NCBI RefSeq assembly: GCF_900105905.1
Contig: NZ_FNSV01000005.1
Coordinates: 6,386,001 to 6,450,000 of the forward strand
Direction of reading: 5' to 3'
Origin: Rhodococcus koreensis
GTDB lineage: Bacteria; Actinomycetota; Actinomycetes; Mycobacteriales; Mycobacteriaceae
Length of the DNA: 64,000 nucleotides
Numbering within the stretch: the stretch's first letter is position 1; every line of letters begins with the position of its first letter. The notes beneath the pieces are model-generated. The model saw only the letters and a program-made list of their open reading frames with translations. It did not search any database and was not told the origin of the DNA. Shown here piece by piece: positions 35,558-43,543 of this stretch. The position numbers and the translations under genes were made by a program.

Positions 35558-36643
35558 ATGCCGCAGCAGGTACGAGGCGTCATCGCCCGATCCAAGGGTG
35601 CCCCCGTGGAGATCGCGACCGTGAATATTCCGGATCCGGGTCCGGGTGAGGTGGTGGTGGATATCGCGGCGTGCGGTGTGTGCCACACGGATCTGACCTA
35701 CCGCGACGGTGGGATCAATGACGAGTTCCCGTTCCTGCTCGGGCACGAGGCGTCCGGGATCGTGGAGAGTGTCGGCGAGGGTGTGACGTCGGTGGCGGTC
35801 GGCGATTTCGTGGTGCTGAACTGGCGGGCGGTGTGTGGTCAGTGCCGGGCGTGTAAGCGCGGTCGCCCGCAGTACTGTTTCGACACCCACAACGCCGCAC
35901 AGAAGATGACGCTCGAGGACGGCACCGAACTGACCCCGGCGCTGGGGATCGGCGCGTTCGCCGACAAGACCCTCGTTCATGCGGGGCAGTGCACCAAGGT
36001 CGACGCCTCCGCGGACCCGGCGGTCGTCGGGCTGCTCGGGTGCGGGGTGATGGCCGGCCTCGGTGCGGCGGTGAACACCGGCAACGTGGGCCGCGGCGAT
36101 TCGGTGGCGGTGATCGGCTGCGGCGGTGTCGGGGATGCGGCGATCATGGGTGCCCGGCTGGCCGGGGCGAACAAGATCATCGCGATCGACCGGGACGAGA
36201 AGAAGCTCGAGTGGGCGAGGGATCTGGGTGCGACGCACACGGTCAACGGCGGCGAGGTGGATGCGGTCGAGGCGGTGCGGGAGCTGACCGGCGGTTTCGG
36301 TGCGGATGTGGTGATCGACGCGGTCGGGCGTCCGGAGACGTGGAAGCAGGCGTTCTACGCCCGCGACCTGGCCGGCACCGTGGTTTTGGTGGGGGTCCCG
36401 ACCCCGGACATGCGGTTGGAGATGCCGTTGATCGATTTCTTCTCCCGCGGTGGGTCGTTGAAGTCGTCGTGGTACGGGGACTGCCTGCCCGAACGCGACT
36501 TCCCGATGCTGGTGGATCTGTTCCAGCAGGGCCGGTTGCCGTTGGAGAAGTTCGTGACCGAGCGGATCAAGATCGACGAGGTCGAGGAGGCGTTTCACCG
36601 GATGCATGCCGGTGAGGTGCTGCGTTCGGTGGTCGTGCTGTGA
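35558..36643 (+). CDS. mscR: S-(hydroxymethyl)mycothiol dehydrogenase (mycothiol-dependent formaldehyde dehydrogenase)
   Basis: A 361-residue zinc alcohol dehydrogenase that oxidises the formaldehyde-mycothiol adduct to S-formylmycothiol with NAD. Catalytic zinc ligands lie in ACGVCHTDLTYRDGG and LLGHEASGIVESVG; the structural zinc site is CGQCRACKRGRPQYC; the cofactor motif is VAVIGCGGVGDAAI followed by IAIDRDEKKLEWA. The C terminus RMHAGEVLRSVVVL is typical of this subfamily. Start at the second ATG (35558), since GAAGGA abuts the first one. The next gene overlaps by 4 bases, as in mycobacteria where an MBL hydrolase follows mscR. Confidence 0.93.
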   Translation: MPQQVRGVIARSKGAPVEIATVNIPDPGPGEVVVDIAACGVCHTDLTYRDGGINDEFPFLLGHEASGIVESVGEGVTSVAVGDFVVLNWRAVCGQCRACKRGRPQYCFDTHNAAQKMTLEDGTELTPALGIGAFADKTLVHAGQCTKVDASADPAVVGLLGCGVMAGLGAAVNTGNVGRGDSVAVIGCGGVGDAAIMGARLAGANKIIAIDRDEKKLEWARDLGATHTVNGGEVDAVEAVRELTGGFGADVVIDAVGRPETWKQAFYARDLAGTVVLVGVPTPDMRLEMPLIDFFSRGGSLKSSWYGDCLPERDFPMLVDLFQQGRLPLEKFVTERIKIDEVEEAFHRMHAGEVLRSVVVL

Positions 36644-37272
36644 GCGGGCGGTTGCGGATCGAGCGGGTCGTCACCGAGGGCACGTTCGCCCTCGACGGTG
36701 GGGAGTGGAGTGTCGAGAACAACATCTGGCTGGTCGGGGACGACACCGATGTGGTGATCGTGGACGCCGCGCACAGTGCGCAGCCGATCGTCGACGCGGT
36801 CGGGGGCCGGCACGTGAACGCGGTGATCTGCACGCACGGGCACAACGATCACGTCACCGTCGCCCCGGAGCTGGCCGGGCGGTTGCACGCCCCGGTGTTG
36901 CTGCATCCGGGTGATGACGTGTTGTGGAAGATGAGCCACCCGGACGGCAAGTACTGGAATCTCGAGGACGGGCAGCGGATCGCGATCGCGGGCACCGAGA
37001 TCCGGGTGATCCACGCGCCGGGGCATTCGCCGGGGTCGGTGTGCCTGTATCTGCCGGAGGTGGGGGCGTTGTTCTCGGGGGACACCCTGTTCTCGGGTGG
37101 TCCGGGTGCGACGGGTCGGTCGTTCTCGGATTTCCCGACGATCATCGGGTCGATCCGGGACCGGTTGTTCGCGTTGCCCGAGGACACGCTCGTCCATACC
37201 GGGCACGGGGACGGGACCACGATCGGTACCGAGGCCCCGCATCTCGCCGAGTGGATTGCCCGAGGACACTGA
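36640..37272 (+). CDS. Metallo-beta-lactamase-fold hydrolase (probable S-formylmycothiol hydrolase)
   Basis: A 210-residue MBL-fold protein. The zinc motif is ICTHGHNDHVTVAPEL (H-x-H-x-D-H), with HAPGHSPGSVCLYLPEVG, GDTLFSGGPGATGR and VHTGHGDGTTIGTE supplying the remaining ligands. This is the glyoxalase-II/thioester-hydrolase arrangement. It starts at GTG overlapping the mscR stop. By position it should hydrolyse S-formylmycothiol to formate and mycothiol; that activity is inferred. Its stop lies inside the first unit of a tandem repeat. Confidence 0.87.
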   Translation: MSGRLRIERVVTEGTFALDGGEWSVENNIWLVGDDTDVVIVDAAHSAQPIVDAVGGRHVNAVICTHGHNDHVTVAPELAGRLHAPVLLHPGDDVLWKMSHPDGKYWNLEDGQRIAIAGTEIRVIHAPGHSPGSVCLYLPEVGALFSGDTLFSGGPGATGRSFSDFPTIIGSIRDRLFALPEDTLVHTGHGDGTTIGTEAPHLAEWIARGH

Positions 37273-37391
37273 GAAACACCGAGAACGACAGTGAGAAACA
37301 CCGAGAACGACAGTGAGAAACACCGAGAACGACACTGAGAAACACCGAGAACACTGAGAAACACCGAGAACGCTGAGAAATACCGGCACAC
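37269..37391 (+). repeat. Tandem repeat of 22/19 bp, about six units
   Basis: Three 22-base units (37269-37290, 37291-37312, 37313-37334) differ only at the first base; two 19-base units (37335-37353, 37354-37372) lack the final CGACA or vary at the end; a sixth (37373-37391) is degenerate. All share CTGAGAAACACCGAGAA or GTGAGAAACACCGAGAA. The array fills the gap between the MBL gene and the molybdoenzyme gene, ending 18 bases before the latter's ATG, whose GAGGA ribosome site follows the array. The unit lengths are not multiples of three, so it is not a decayed coding repeat in one frame. Confidence 0.92.
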
Positions 37392-37409
37392 CCTGAGGAC
37401 GCTGATTCG

Positions 37410-39743
37410 ATGACCGACACCACCGACCGCCCCGAGGCCACCGGCCGCCCGGACCGGTTTGCCTTCGACGAGGACGATGTCGTCGTCACGCACGAGAAGT
37501 CCTATGCGGCGGGTGTTCCTGCGGTGTTGGTGTCGCTCAGGCGTGGGGTGGAGCAGATGGGTCCGGTGCGTACGGCGCGGACTTTCTTCCGGCTGAATCA
37601 GCGGCACGGGTTCGACTGTCCGGGGTGTGCGTGGCCGGAGACTCCGGGGCACCGCAAGCATGCGGAGTTCTGTGAGAACGGGGCGAAGGCGGTCGCCGAG
37701 GAGGCCACGACCCGGACGGTGACCCCGGAGTTCTTCGCCCAGCATTCGGTGGCGGAGTTGTTGGGCCGGACCGAGTTCTGGTTGGGGCAGCAGGGCCGGC
37801 TGACGCATCCGATGGTGCTGCTGCCGGGGGCCACGCATTACGAGCCGATCGGGTGGGATGCGGCGTTCGCGCTGATCGCCGGGGAACTCCGGGCGCTGGG
37901 GTCGCCGGATGAGGCGGTGTTCTACACCTCCGGGCGCACCAGTAATGAGGCGGCGTTCGTGTATCAGTTGATGATCCGGGCGTTCGGGACGAACAACCTG
38001 CCGGATTGTTCGAACATGTGCCACGAATCGTCGGGTAGTGCGTTGGTGGAGACGATCGGGATCGGGAAGGGGTCGGTGTCGGTCCCCGACCTGGAGAACG
38101 CGGATCTGATCGTGATCGCCGGCCAGAATCCGGGCACGAATCACCCCCGGATGCTCTCGACGTTGGAGAAGGCGAAGGCGAATGGGGCGAGGGTGATCGC
38201 GATCAACCCGTTGCCGGAGGCGGGGTTGTTGCGGTTCAAGGACCCGCAGAAGGTGCACGGGGTGGTCGGGGACGGGGTGGCCATTGCGGACGAGTTCCTG
38301 CAGATCCGGATCGGCGGCGACCAGGCCCTGTTCCAGGGTTTGGGCCGGTTGCTGCTCGAGGCCGAAGACGCGGCACCGGGGACGGTGCTGGACCGGGAGT
38401 TCATCGACCGGCACACCGCCGGGTTCGAGGAGTGCGCGGCGCACCTGCGGCGGGTCGATCTGGGGACGGTGGTGGCGGCGACCGGGTTGACGCTCGAGCA
38501 GATCCGGGCCACGGCGGACGCGTTGATCGGATCGGAGAAGACGATCATCTGCTGGGCGATGGGATTGACGCAGCAGACCCATGGGGTGGCGACCATCCAG
38601 GACGCGGTGAACCTGCTGCTGTTGCAGGGGATGATCGGCAAACCCGGGGCCGGGGTGTGCCCGGTGCGCGGGCACTCCAACGTCCAGGGGGACCGGACGA
38701 TGGGGATCTGGGAGAAGATGCCCGAAGCGTTCCTGGCCGCGTTGGATGCGGAGTTCGGGATCCGGTCCCCGCGCACGCACGGTCTGGATGCGGTCGATTC
38801 GATCCGGGCGATGCGGGACGGGACGGCGTCGGTGTTCGTCGGGATGGGCGGCAACTTCGTCTCCGCGACCCCGGACACCGAGACCACCGAGGCGGCGCTA
38901 CGCCACTGTGCGTTGACGGTGCAGGTGTCGACGAAACTGAACCGCTCGCACCTGGTGACCGGGCGGGCCGCGCTGATCCTGCCCTCGCTCGGCCGGACCG
39001 ACAAGGACGTGCAAAACGGTCGCAAGCAGCAGGTGACGGTCGAGGATTCGATGTCGATGGTGCACCTGTCCCGCGGCGGCCTCACCCCGGCCAGCGAGCA
39101 GTTGCGCAGCGAGGTGTCGATCGTGTGCGGGATCGCGCAGGCGTTGTTCGGGCCGGGGCATGCGGTGCCGTGGGCGGCGTTCACCGCCGACTACGACCGG
39201 ATCCGCGACAGTATCGCCCGGGTGATTCCGGGGTTCGCGGACTTCAACCGGAGGGTGCGCGGGCCGGACGGGTTCGGGTTGCCGCACCCCCCGCGGGATG
39301 AGCGCCGGTTCGACACCGAGACGGGGAAGGCGAATTTCACGGTCAACGAGTTGTCCTGGGTGCCGGTGCCGGCGGGCAGGCTGATCCTGCAGACGATGCG
39401 GTCGCATGATCAGTACAACACCACCATCTACGGTCTCGACGACCGCTACCGCGGGGTGAAGGGCGGCCGGCGGGTGCTGTTCATCAACGAATTCGACATC
39501 ACCGCCCTCGGGTACGCGGCGGGGGATCGGGTGGACCTGGTCTCCGAATGGCAGACCCCGGACGGCAGCGTGGAGGAGCGGCGGGCGGAGGATTTCCGGT
39601 TGGTGCCCTACCCCACCCCGCAGGGGAATGTGGCCGCGTACTATCCGGAGACGAATCCGCTGATCCCGCTCGATCACGTCGCGAAGAAGTCGAACACGCC
39701 GGTGTCGAAGGCGGTCACGATCCGCCTCGAGAGGCGAGGCTGA
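37410..39743 (+). CDS. Molybdopterin oxidoreductase, FdhF/YdeP-type (probable formate dehydrogenase)
   Basis: A 777-residue molybdopterin enzyme. Cys70, Cys73 and Cys88 (FDCPGCAWPE and AEFCENGAK) form the N-terminal Fe-S region; Cys204 in SNMCHESSGSAL aligns with the Mo-ligating Cys/Sec of formate dehydrogenase H. Further cofactor contacts are IVIAGQNPGTNHPRMLSTLE and GVCPVRGHSNVQGDRTMG, and the C-terminal MoCo-binding domain has LQTMRSHDQYNTTIYGLDDR. The subfamily (YdeP-like) is only partly characterised. Position after formaldehyde-to-formate genes and before fdhD supports oxidation of formate to CO2. Confidence 0.88.
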   Translation: MTDTTDRPEATGRPDRFAFDEDDVVVTHEKSYAAGVPAVLVSLRRGVEQMGPVRTARTFFRLNQRHGFDCPGCAWPETPGHRKHAEFCENGAKAVAEEATTRTVTPEFFAQHSVAELLGRTEFWLGQQGRLTHPMVLLPGATHYEPIGWDAAFALIAGELRALGSPDEAVFYTSGRTSNEAAFVYQLMIRAFGTNNLPDCSNMCHESSGSALVETIGIGKGSVSVPDLENADLIVIAGQNPGTNHPRMLSTLEKAKANGARVIAINPLPEAGLLRFKDPQKVHGVVGDGVAIADEFLQIRIGGDQALFQGLGRLLLEAEDAAPGTVLDREFIDRHTAGFEECAAHLRRVDLGTVVAATGLTLEQIRATADALIGSEKTIICWAMGLTQQTHGVATIQDAVNLLLLQGMIGKPGAGVCPVRGHSNVQGDRTMGIWEKMPEAFLAALDAEFGIRSPRTHGLDAVDSIRAMRDGTASVFVGMGGNFVSATPDTETTEAALRHCALTVQVSTKLNRSHLVTGRAALILPSLGRTDKDVQNGRKQQVTVEDSMSMVHLSRGGLTPASEQLRSEVSIVCGIAQALFGPGHAVPWAAFTADYDRIRDSIARVIPGFADFNRRVRGPDGFGLPHPPRDERRFDTETGKANFTVNELSWVPVPAGRLILQTMRSHDQYNTTIYGLDDRYRGVKGGRRVLFINEFDITALGYAAGDRVDLVSEWQTPDGSVEERRAEDFRLVPYPTPQGNVAAYYPETNPLIPLDHVAKKSNTPVSKAVTIRLERRG

Positions 39744-39746
39744 CCG

Positions 39747-40568
39747 GTGGGGCGGGTGACGACCCGGACCCCGGTCACCCGGATCACCGACACCCGGCAC
39801 TCGACCCGCCCGGATACCGTGGTGGTGGAGGAACCCCTGGAGATCCGGGTGAACGGGACCCCGTTGGCGGTGACGATGCGGACCCCGGGTTCGGATGTGG
39901 AGTTGGCGCAGGGGTTTTTGCTGACGGAGGGCATCATCGCCGGGCGCGCGGACATCGCGTCGATCCGGTACTGCAACAGCGTCGACGAGCACGGCGTCAA
40001 CACCTACAACGTGTTGGATGTGGATCTGGCGGCGGGGGTGTTCCTGCCCGACACCGGGATCGAACGCAACTTTTACACCACCTCCTCGTGTGGGGTGTGT
40101 GGGAAGGCGTCCCTGGATGCGATCCGGCAACGCACCCGGCATTCCCCGGCGGCGGACACGGTGCGGGTCGATTCGGCCACCATCGTGGAACTGCCCGACC
40201 GGTTGCGGGCGGCGCAGAAGGTGTTCGAGACGACCGGGGGTTTGCATGCGGCGGGGTTGTTCACCCGGACGGGGGAGCTGCTCGCGGTCAGGGAGGACGT
40301 CGGCCGGCACAACGCGGTCGACAAGCTGATCGGGTGGGCCACCGAGCAGGACCGCATCCCACTGCGAGGCAGCATCCTGCTCGTGTCCGGTCGGGCGTCG
40401 TTCGAGTTGGCGCAGAAGGCGGTGATGGCGGGGATTCCGATCCTGGCGGCGGTGTCCGCGCCGTCGTCGCTGGCGATCGACCTCGCCCACGACACCGGCC
40501 TGACCCTGATCGGGTTCCTGCGCGGCACCACCATGAACCTCTACACCCACCCGGACCGCATCACCTGA
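39747..40568 (+). CDS. fdhD: FdhD sulfurtransferase for formate dehydrogenase maturation
   Basis: A 273-residue FdhD protein, which passes sulfur to the molybdenum cofactor of formate dehydrogenases. The key loop is TTSSCGVCGKASLDAIRQ, holding the two functional cysteines. Also present: EDVGRHNAVDKLIGWATEQ and LVSGRASFELAQKAVMAG, then GIPILAAVSAPSSLAIDLA. GTG start 3 bases after the molybdoenzyme stop. Its presence strongly supports that the preceding gene is a true formate dehydrogenase-like enzyme needing a sulfurated cofactor. Confidence 0.95.
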   Translation: MGRVTTRTPVTRITDTRHSTRPDTVVVEEPLEIRVNGTPLAVTMRTPGSDVELAQGFLLTEGIIAGRADIASIRYCNSVDEHGVNTYNVLDVDLAAGVFLPDTGIERNFYTTSSCGVCGKASLDAIRQRTRHSPAADTVRVDSATIVELPDRLRAAQKVFETTGGLHAAGLFTRTGELLAVREDVGRHNAVDKLIGWATEQDRIPLRGSILLVSGRASFELAQKAVMAGIPILAAVSAPSSLAIDLAHDTGLTLIGFLRGTTMNLYTHPDRIT

Positions 40569-40610
40569 GGTGAGTGGCACAGCGTGCTCCCGCACACCGC
40601 GCCACTCACC
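40569..40610. terminator. Imperfect hairpin between convergent genes (REP-like)
   Basis: GGTGAGTGGC (40569-40578) pairs perfectly with GCCACTCACC (40601-40610); the inner part pairs at 6 of 9 further positions. It starts right after the fdhD stop and ends 5 bases before the stop of the convergent LuxR gene. Its arms share sequence with the hairpin at 26284-26337. Confidence 0.65.
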
Positions 40611-40615
40611 TGGGG

Positions 40616-41902
40616 TCAGTGCCTGCCGGTGGTGTCGGCGCGGACGCCGGCCTCGAGGGCGATCGCGCCCGCCTCGCCCCGGGACGCCACCCCGAGTTTC
40701 TTCAGCACACCCGCGACGTGAAACTTGACCGTGCTCTCACTGATGCCGAGGCTGTCGGCGATCGCCTTGTTCCTCTTGCCTGTGGCCAGGTGGCCAAGGA
40801 CTTCGAGTTCGCGGGGGTTGAGGTCGCCGAGTTGCTGTTCGTCCGGTCGGGCCGCGGGGACGTCGAGGGGGATCGCGACCGCCACCCGGGACCCCCACCC
40901 GTCGACCGACTCGACGTCGATCCGGCCACCGAGCGTGTGCACCCGGCCGGAGAGTTGCCGCACCAGTGCGTCGGTGTCGAGTCCGCCCTCGGCGTCGTCG
41001 CGTACCTCGACCAGGAGGTTGGAGCCGTCGCAGTCCCAGGCGATGCGGATGCGCTCGAGGGTGGACTGGGTCGCGAACGCCAGGACGGCGCTGCGCACGA
41101 CCGCGCGCGCGGCGCTGGCCACCTCACCGGGCAGCGCGCGACCGTCCACCGGCGGATCGACGTAGTCGACGCGCACGGGCCGGTGCTGCAGCAGCGGTCG
41201 CAGTTCGCCCTGCAACCGGGCGAACGCCGTCGTGACGGCTTCCTCCGCGAGGATGCGGTCGGACTCGCCCGCTGACCGCAGAGTGATCAGCGCCGACGAC
41301 GCCGTCTCGCTCGCCGTGATCCGCGACCGACGGTCGTCGAGGTCCTTGGACCGCAGTGTCGACAGGATGGATTCGAGTGTCGCGGCGTGCAGGTCCGTCA
41401 ACTCCACGATGGTCCTGGCCCGCTCGCTCGACGCGGCCCGCGACTCCGCCAGGTACGCCGGGCTGGCCTGCGCGACCTGATGCCGGATCGACACGGCGAC
41501 GACACCGAAGGCGCCCGCCACCAGCGGGACCTCCCGAATCTGCTGCCGCGGCTTCGGCAGAACGACGAGGAGGGTTCCGGTCGCGTCGAGCAGCGCCCAC
41601 ACCTTCCGCTTCGAGCCGGCCACCACGGTCTGGTCGTCGAACGGCGTGCCTTCCGTCATGCGGGTGCGCAACGCGTCCAATTCGGCGATGGTGACCCGTT
41701 CGACCACCGCGGGGTCGCCGCTGACCTTGCGGGGACGCCCCGTGCATTCCCGGGTGAAGATCACCAGCGCGGTGTGCGGCCAGATGTCGGCGAGGAACTT
41801 GGAGAAGCGGACGGCGATGTCGGGCAGGGGACCGTCGATGACGTCCCGCATCGAACCGAGAACATCTGCCGGTGACACCGAAGTCGCGCTGGGAAGAACC
41901 AC
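40616..41902 (-). CDS. LuxR-family regulator with kinase-like ATPase core
   Basis: A 428-residue protein. Residues about 20-165 resemble a GAF-like sensor; about 165-330 resemble a degenerate histidine-kinase core (VELTDLHAATLESILSTLRS, then VRQLSGRVHTLGGRIDVESV and DGWGSRVAVAIPL as in HATPase_c ends); about 360-428 is a LuxR HTH (LNPRELEVLGHLATGKRNKA, ISESTVKFHVAGVLKKLGVA). The N-box expected for ATP binding is not evident. It starts at GTG. A one-component regulator that has absorbed kinase-like parts is the best description. Target unknown; neighbours suggest formaldehyde or stress genes. Confidence 0.78.
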   Translation of the reverse strand: MVLPSATSVSPADVLGSMRDVIDGPLPDIAVRFSKFLADIWPHTALVIFTRECTGRPRKVSGDPAVVERVTIAELDALRTRMTEGTPFDDQTVVAGSKRKVWALLDATGTLLVVLPKPRQQIREVPLVAGAFGVVAVSIRHQVAQASPAYLAESRAASSERARTIVELTDLHAATLESILSTLRSKDLDDRRSRITASETASSALITLRSAGESDRILAEEAVTTAFARLQGELRPLLQHRPVRVDYVDPPVDGRALPGEVASAARAVVRSAVLAFATQSTLERIRIAWDCDGSNLLVEVRDDAEGGLDTDALVRQLSGRVHTLGGRIDVESVDGWGSRVAVAIPLDVPAARPDEQQLGDLNPRELEVLGHLATGKRNKAIADSLGISESTVKFHVAGVLKKLGVASRGEAGAIALEAGVRADTTGRH

Positions 41903-41952
41903 GTGTCGAGCCTATCCGCGCAGACGGCGAACACCGATCCTGGGCTGTCCGG

Positions 41953-42444
41953 TCATCGTGCCGGCTCCGACCGCGCGGCGTCGACGACTGCGGACCGGAC
42001 GAGCCCCAGCGATTCCAGTGCCCGCGCCGCGGTGCCGTGGGTGATCGTGGCCACGGCCGCGACGATGTCGGCGCCGACGATCGGTCTGCGTTCCGATTTC
42101 GCGAGAGCCACCGCGTTGCGGAACGCACCCTGGGCCGGTTCGGTCAGCCGCAGCGGACCGGTGCGGGGGCGGCTGAGCGCGCTGGTGGCGGCGCCCGTGT
42201 CGGTCATGCCTGCCGCCGCGAGGGCCTCGCCGTGCACGTGAATGATCGCCTCGCGCAGCGCGTCCCGGTTCGATCCGAGACGGTCGAACACCCGGCTCGT
42301 TGTTCCGTCCGGCAGCGCGAACGACGCGAGGAGCAGGTGTTCGAGGCCGGGCTCGCGGTCGCCGAGCCGGTCGGCTTCGGCCTCCGTTTCGGAGAACAGG
42401 GTCTTCATCGTGCGCATGTCGCGCCATGCCCGGGCGAATTTCAT
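41953..42444 (-). CDS. Clp N-terminal-domain protein
   Basis: A 163-residue protein built of the double Clp-N repeat found at the N terminus of ClpA/ClpC, here without any ATPase. Seen in ETEAEADRLGDREPGLEHLL and, in the second half, NAVALAKSERRPIVGADIVA. It lies directly after a small HTH gene with a 4-base ATGA overlap, so the two act together. Such stand-alone Clp-N proteins are thought to bind clients or partner proteins; the exact role is unknown. GAGGGGA lies 6 bases before its ATG. Confidence 0.85.
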   Translation of the reverse strand: MKFARAWRDMRTMKTLFSETEAEADRLGDREPGLEHLLLASFALPDGTTSRVFDRLGSNRDALREAIIHVHGEALAAAGMTDTGAATSALSRPRTGPLRLTEPAQGAFRNAVALAKSERRPIVGADIVAAVATITHGTAARALESLGLVRSAVVDAARSEPAR

Positions 42445-42656
42445 CGTGGTCCCCTCGTCTTCTTGCCGGCGGATCGCCCCGGGCCGAGGCGTTTGTGCGC
42501 CGCCTGACCCGAGACGCCGAGCGCCTGACCGATGTCCGCCCAGGTCCAGCCGGCGGACAGTGCGTCGGCGACGGCGTCACGCTCGAGCTGATCGGCCTGC
42601 CGCCGCAGCGCGACGACGGCAGCGAACGCGGTGGCCGGGTTCGGATCGTCACTCAC
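42441..42656 (-). CDS. Small helix-turn-helix protein
   Basis: A 71-residue DNA-binding protein; the HTH is AVADALSAGWTWADIGQALG then VSGQAAHKRLGPGR. It is coupled to the Clp-N gene. I use the GTG at 42656 (a TTG three codons upstream is in frame). No Shine-Dalgarno is present, but a promoter-like pair, TTGACG and TTAAGT with a 17-base spacer, sits so close that the transcript would start at or near the GTG, so a leaderless mRNA is likely. Two palindromes overlap this promoter and point to autorepression. Confidence 0.78.
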   Translation of the reverse strand: MSDDPNPATAFAAVVALRRQADQLERDAVADALSAGWTWADIGQALGVSGQAAHKRLGPGRSAGKKTRGPR

Positions 42657-42660
42657 AGGT

Positions 42661-42704
42661 ATCAACTTAAGTTGATGAGACGAATCTCGTCAACCTTTGT
42701 TGAT
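42661..42704. promoter_or_regulatory. Two TCAAC-N4-GTTGA operators over the HTH/Clp-N promoter
   Basis: ATCAACTTAAGTTGAT (42661-42676) is a perfect 16-base palindrome; TCAACCTTTGTTGA (42690-42703) is a second copy with a variant centre, 28 bases away. On the minus strand the second overlaps a TTGACG -35 box and the first contains a TTAAGT -10 box with a 17-base spacer. The natural binder is the small HTH protein encoded immediately downstream. Confidence 0.7.
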
Positions 42705-42716
42705 GGAAGGGTGCAC

Positions 42717-43487
42717 CTAGAGCGCCGCGTTCTTGTCGAACTCGGTGCCGAGTTCCTTCGCGACGCGCTTGAGCAGCGGCACGATGTGGTCGGCCGACTC
42801 GAGGGTGACGCGGGCCGCGGGCCCGGAGACGGAGATGGCGGTAGGCGTCGGGGCGTTCGGCACCGGCACCGAGAAGCAGCGGACGCCGATCTCCTGCTCG
42901 CCCTCGTCGATGGCGAATCCGCGGTTCCTGCTCAGTTCCAGATCGGCGATCAGCAGGTCGGGGTCCGTCAGCGAGTTCTCGGTGTAGGTCGTCATGCCGG
43001 TCCGGCCGACCAGGGAGCGCACGGCGTCGTTCGACAGTTGCATGAGGATGGCCTTGCCGACACCGGTGCAGTGCGGGTACACGCGGCGGCCGACCTCGGT
43101 GAACATGCGCATCGCGTGTTCGGACGGCACCTGCGCGACGTAGACGGCCATGGTGCCGTCGAGGACGGCCATGTTCGCGGTCTCGCCGGTGCCTCGCACC
43201 AGTTCGGACAGGTGCGGCCGCGACCACGCGCCGATCAGTTGCGTGGCGCTCTCGCCGAGCCGAATGAGCTTGGGGCCGAGCGCGTACCGGCGGGTGGGCA
43301 GTTGCCGCACGTACCCGCGGTTCATCAGTGTGCGGATGAGCCGGTGGATCGTCGGGAGGGGGAGTCCGGCCAGTTCGGCGAGTTCGCTGACGCCGATGGA
43401 CCCGCCGGCGCTCGCCATGATCTCGAGTATGTCGAATGCACGCTCGACCGACTGCACGCCGCCGGCCGCGTTCTGACCGTTCGTCAT
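42717..43487 (-). CDS. IclR-family regulator of the ureide/glyoxylate island (AllR-like)
   Basis: A 256-residue IclR protein. Winged HTH: QSVERAFDILEIMASAGGSI, VSELAELAGLPLPTIHRLIR. Effector domain: NMAVLDGTMAVYVAQVPSEH, YPHCTGVGKAILMQLSNDAV and RGFAIDEGEQEIGVRCFSVP, close to the AllR/IclR branch that senses glyoxylate or related acids. The ATG at 43487 is chosen because GGAG lies 6 bases ahead; an ATG at 43499 lacks spacing. Divergent from dctA; the palindrome TTCCGTCAGGCGGAA lies 57 bases upstream of its start and similar sites precede dctA, the allantoin permease and glcB. Confidence 0.9.
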   Translation of the reverse strand: MTNGQNAAGGVQSVERAFDILEIMASAGGSIGVSELAELAGLPLPTIHRLIRTLMNRGYVRQLPTRRYALGPKLIRLGESATQLIGAWSRPHLSELVRGTGETANMAVLDGTMAVYVAQVPSEHAMRMFTEVGRRVYPHCTGVGKAILMQLSNDAVRSLVGRTGMTTYTENSLTDPDLLIADLELSRNRGFAIDEGEQEIGVRCFSVPVPNAPTPTAISVSGPAARVTLESADHIVPLLKRVAKELGTEFDKNAAL

Positions 43488-43543
43488 GTCTGGCTCCATC
43501 CTCTGACTGCCTCGGGGTGCCTCCCCCGGGAGCCCCCCATTCT

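Noticed and set aside
37269..37391. Tandem repeat considered as a CRISPR array
   Set aside because: Units are contiguous with no unique spacers, only 19-22 bases long, and no cas genes are near.
42663..42665. TTG at 42665 as start of the small HTH gene
   Set aside because: It lies inside the -10/operator palindrome and would precede the predicted transcript start; the GTG at 42656 fits better.
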